Below, piece after piece: positions 61,567 to 64,000 of a DNA stretch of 64,000 bases. Both the position numbers and the translations under genes were made by a program. Origin of the DNA: Gordonia sihwensis NBRC 108236. Its GTDB lineage: Bacteria; Actinomycetota; Actinomycetes; Mycobacteriales; Mycobacteriaceae. The first letter of the stretch is position 1, and every line of letters begins with the position of its first letter. The stretch is from assembly GCF_000333035.1 (NCBI RefSeq), contig NZ_BANU01000029.1, positions 19,383 to 83,382 on the forward strand, written 5' to 3'. Under the pieces are notes generated by a model, which had not been told where the DNA came from, made no database searches, and saw only the letters and a program-made list of their open reading frames with translations.

Positions 61567-62988
61567 GTGGGCGATAACGAGTCAGAACCTATCGAGGTCC
61601 GCGAGGAGGACGTCGAGGACCACGGAGCCGACCGCCTCAAGACGGGGCTGAAGCCACGCCACCTCGTGATGATGAGCCTCGGATCCGCCATCGGCGCGGG
61701 ACTGTTCGTCGGGTCCGGAGAAGGCATCGCGCTCGCCGGACCCGCGGCACTCGTCTCGTACGCCATCGTCGGCGTCATCATCGTCTCGGTGATGCGAATG
61801 CTGGGCGAACTCGCGGCGGCCGATCCGAATCCCGGCGCGTTCTCCTACTACGTCGGCAAAGCTCTCGGGCCCGGAGCCGGCTTCATGATGGGCTGGCTGT
61901 GGTGGGTCCAGATGACGATCGTGGTCGCAGCCGAGTCGCTCGCGGCGGCGGAAGGACTCAACGCACTCGTCGGCCTGCTGCCCGTCTGGGCGTGGGCGCT
62001 GGTGTTCATGACTGTATTCAGCGTGCTCAATCTGACCGGAGTGTCGAACTTCGGCGAGCTGGAGTTCTGGCTGTCGTTGATCAAGGTGACGTTCATCGTG
62101 CTTTTCCTGGTGATCGGAGCGGCCTACCTCTTCGGGTGGATGTCCGAGCCGTCTCCTGGACTCGCCAACGCCGGCGACTTCCTCCCGCACGGCATCGGCG
62201 GTGTCACGGCCGCACTTCTGGTGATCGCGTTCGCCTTCGGCGGAATCGAGATCATCGCCGTCGCCGCCGCGGAGACCGACGATCCCGGTCCGAGCGTCAC
62301 GAAAGCCATCCGGACCATCGTCTGGCGCATCCTGGTCTTCTACGTGGGATCGGTGGCGGTGATCATGCTCGTCCTACCGGCAGACGATCCGCGCATCCGC
62401 GAATCGCCGTTCGTCGGCGTGCTCGAGCAGACCGGCCTTCCGGCGGTCGCCGCCACGATGGGCGCCATCATCGTCGTCGCGCTGCTGTCGTCGATGAACG
62501 TCAACCTCTACGGCGCGTCGCGGATGCTGTTCTCCCTGTCGGTGCGACGGATGGCGCCGCGGTCGGCGCGGCGGGTCTCCTCCCGTGCGGTTCCCGTCCC
62601 CGCGCTGCTCGCCAGCACCGTGTTCGGCTTCCTCGCAGTGCCCGCGACCTACTTCTGGGGCGACCAGGTTCTCGATCGTCTCCTATCGGTGGTCGGCTCG
62701 ACGCTGCTCGTCACGTGGCTCGCGATCACCTGCGCCCAGATCGTGCTGCGCAGACGCGCCGAGCGCGACGGAACGCCGCTGCCGCTGAAGATGTGGGGGT
62801 ATCCATACCTGTCGTGGCTCACGCTGATAGCTCTGGTCGCTATCACGGTGCTGGCGATCGTGACCCCGTCGGTTCGCGGTCAGGTGATCTCGACCGCCGT
62901 TCTGGTGACCGTTCTCTGGACTGCCGGAGCAGTCACTTATCGTCGTCGTTCGACGCAGCCGAGTCGGCGAGCGCCGGGTGCACGGTAG
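61567..62988 (+). CDS. APC-family amino acid permease
   Basis: This 473-residue permease has twelve hydrophobic segments and APC family motifs: SLGSAIGAGLFVGSG near residue 38, and NLYGASRMLFSLSVRR with SSRAVPVPALLAS in the second half. It should exchange or import amino acids. The GTG at 61567 lies 6 nt after TACGCT, so it is leaderless. Its 3' end overlaps the convergent TetR gene by 56 nt. Confidence 0.92.
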   Translation: MGDNESEPIEVREEDVEDHGADRLKTGLKPRHLVMMSLGSAIGAGLFVGSGEGIALAGPAALVSYAIVGVIIVSVMRMLGELAAADPNPGAFSYYVGKALGPGAGFMMGWLWWVQMTIVVAAESLAAAEGLNALVGLLPVWAWALVFMTVFSVLNLTGVSNFGELEFWLSLIKVTFIVLFLVIGAAYLFGWMSEPSPGLANAGDFLPHGIGGVTAALLVIAFAFGGIEIIAVAAAETDDPGPSVTKAIRTIVWRILVFYVGSVAVIMLVLPADDPRIRESPFVGVLEQTGLPAVAATMGAIIVVALLSSMNVNLYGASRMLFSLSVRRMAPRSARRVSSRAVPVPALLASTVFGFLAVPATYFWGDQVLDRLLSVVGSTLLVTWLAITCAQIVLRRRAERDGTPLPLKMWGYPYLSWLTLIALVAITVLAIVTPSVRGQVISTAVLVTVLWTAGAVTYRRRSTQPSRRAPGAR

Positions 62989-63667
62989 GCTGCGTCGGCT
63001 CTTTGTACTCCGCGTCGACGAGCATCGGCTCGGGATCGAGCCGCGTGAGGCCGTTCCAGCACAGATTCACCAGATGCGCGGCCACCACCTCCTTCTCCGG
63101 CTGCCGGACGTCGAGCCACCACTGTGCGGTCACTGAGACCATGCCCACCAGCGCCTGCGCGTAGAGAGGCGCCAGCGCGGGATCGAATCCGCGCCGCTCG
63201 AAGTCCCCGGCGAGAATGTGTTCCACCTGGCTGATCGCGTCGTTCAGCAGGCTCGAATAGCGAGTGTCCTCGCCCCCGCTGGTCGACTCTCCTCGGACCA
63301 GGATGCGGAACCCGTCGGTCCGCTCCTCCATGTAGGTCAGCAACGCCAGCGCGACCTGCTGAATCCGATACAGCGACCGATTCTTCGTGAGCGAGGACGT
63401 GACCATTTCCAGCAGGGTCTCCATCTCGCGGTCGACGACGACGGCGTAGAGACCTTCCTTGCCGCCGAAATGCTCGTAGACGATGGGCTTCGACACACCG
63501 GCACGCTGCGCGATCTCCTCGATCGACGTTCCCTCGAAGCCACGTTCGGCGAACAGCCCCCGCGCCACCTCGATGAGCTGCAGTCGACGCTGAGCCCCGG
63601 TCATCCGGGCCCGGGGTGCCTTCGTGACGACTTCTGCTCCGCTCTCCGCGGGCCTGCTGATGGCCAT
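62933..63667 (-). CDS. TetR-family regulator
   Basis: This 244-residue protein has a TetR helix-turn-helix (GFEGTSIEEIAQRAGVSKPI, about 45-64, then YEHFGGKEGLY) and a C-terminal domain of two-helix-bundle type. The acidic C-terminal end overlaps the APC permease gene on the other strand. The ATG at 63667 lies 7 nt after TACCAT, a -10-like hexamer. Its ligand and targets are not clear; no adjacent divergent gene is visible within the window. Confidence 0.9.
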   Translation of the reverse strand: MAISRPAESGAEVVTKAPRARMTGAQRRLQLIEVARGLFAERGFEGTSIEEIAQRAGVSKPIVYEHFGGKEGLYAVVVDREMETLLEMVTSSLTKNRSLYRIQQVALALLTYMEERTDGFRILVRGESTSGGEDTRYSSLLNDAISQVEHILAGDFERRGFDPALAPLYAQALVGMVSVTAQWWLDVRQPEKEVVAAHLVNLCWNGLTRLDPEPMLVDAEYKEPTQPTVHPALADSAASNDDDK

Positions 63668-64000
63668 GCCACCAATGGTAGTGTCGGCCTCAGACTCCGA
63701 AAGCCACCGAGCACGGAGAGAGGGAGTCGCGCTGTGCCCGGTCTCCCGAGGTTGGTCGAGTAGGCGGGTGAGCGTAGCGAGCACGCCGTATCGAGACCAC
63801 TCTCCCGTCGTGTGCGGTGGTTTCGACTCGCTTCGCTCGCTCAACCAGCCTGCGGGAAGACGGTCCCTCGAGGTTTGTCGAGTAGGCGGGCGAGCGTAGC
63901 GAGCACGTCGTATCGACACGACTCTGCCCGTCGTGTGGTGGTTTCGACTCGCTTCGCTCGCTCAACCAGCCTAAGAGGGGTGCGCGCTCAGCCGGCCTGG
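63668..64000. repeat. Two tandem REP-containing units at the right edge
   Basis: No gene is seen here. Two near-identical units (63747-63850 and 63869-63971, period 122 bp) each contain two REP-like halves. The first reads GGTTGGTCGAGTAGGC to CGTATCGAGACC (63750-63798). The second, inverted, begins GGTGGTTTCGACTC and ends CTCAACCAGCC. The two units differ by only a few bases, so one was recently duplicated. Confidence 0.88.

Overview
This window is high-GC actinobacterial chromosome (about two thirds G+C in most genes), with many GTG starts and stop/start overlaps of the GTGA or ATGA type. The block lpqU-eno-ftsB/divIC-DUF501-ppx, with mazG and mfd on the same strand further along, matches the gene order known around enolase in Mycobacterium. 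A ferredoxin reductase-stearoyl-CoA desaturase pair, EfeUOB, Ser/Thr kinases with extracellular C-termini, MMPL and a DUF222/HNH protein also fit the Mycobacteriales. Gordonia or a close relative is my best guess. I see no tRNA, rRNA, CRISPR array, integrase or transposase.

Layout. 1-4.3 kb: an iron-siderophore uptake operon on the minus strand (binding lipoprotein, two FecCD permeases, siderophore-interacting reductase) behind two IdeR/DtxR-like boxes. 4.4-13.6 kb: a PTS EIICBA sugar transporter with a strong terminator, an orphan trpF-like gene, a TetR/acyl-CoA dehydrogenase pair, a YibE/F protein, and an MMPL transporter with its TetR neighbour. 13.7-30.6 kb: a first Ser/Thr kinase, a 53-residue protein coupled to an SDR enzyme, a lipase, an aquaporin, a pirin-MarR-pirin operon, an M20 peptidase, two SxxK serine hydrolases next to a second kinase, a TetR divergent from the desaturase operon, and another alpha/beta hydrolase. 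30.6-38.7 kb: RecQ, a DUF559-like protein, DUF4395, and the ppx-DUF501-ftsB-eno-lpqU block. 38.9-44.4 kb: EfeUOB behind an IdeR-like box, then two membrane proteins. 44.5-47.6 kb: a low-GC PLD nuclease-SF2 helicase-DUF3427 gene that looks acquired. 47.6-56.1 kb: mazG, a LysR/DapA-family divergent pair, a DUF222/HNH protein and mfd. 56.1-64 kb: a repeat array, a copper-chaperone/DyP-peroxidase operon, a BCCT transporter, a GNAT, an APC permease, a TetR and a second repeat block.

Main themes. (1) Iron: the siderophore operon and EfeUOB sit 35 kb apart under similar operators, and a second Tat-type DyP peroxidase lies in a copper-related operon. (2) The stretch between lpqU and mfd, where the mycobacterial order is lpqU-mazG-mfd, holds two insertions. 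One carries the low-GC helicase/nuclease, which is preceded by a match to the LexA-independent DNA-damage promoter (RecA-NDp/PafBC type). (3) A family of about 50-bp palindromic elements appears at 47.6, 56.2 and 63.8 kb, and one copy lies inside the coding sequence of efeB. (4) Many starts lie 6-7 nt after a TANNNT -10 hexamer, which suggests leaderless transcripts and helped me choose start codons.
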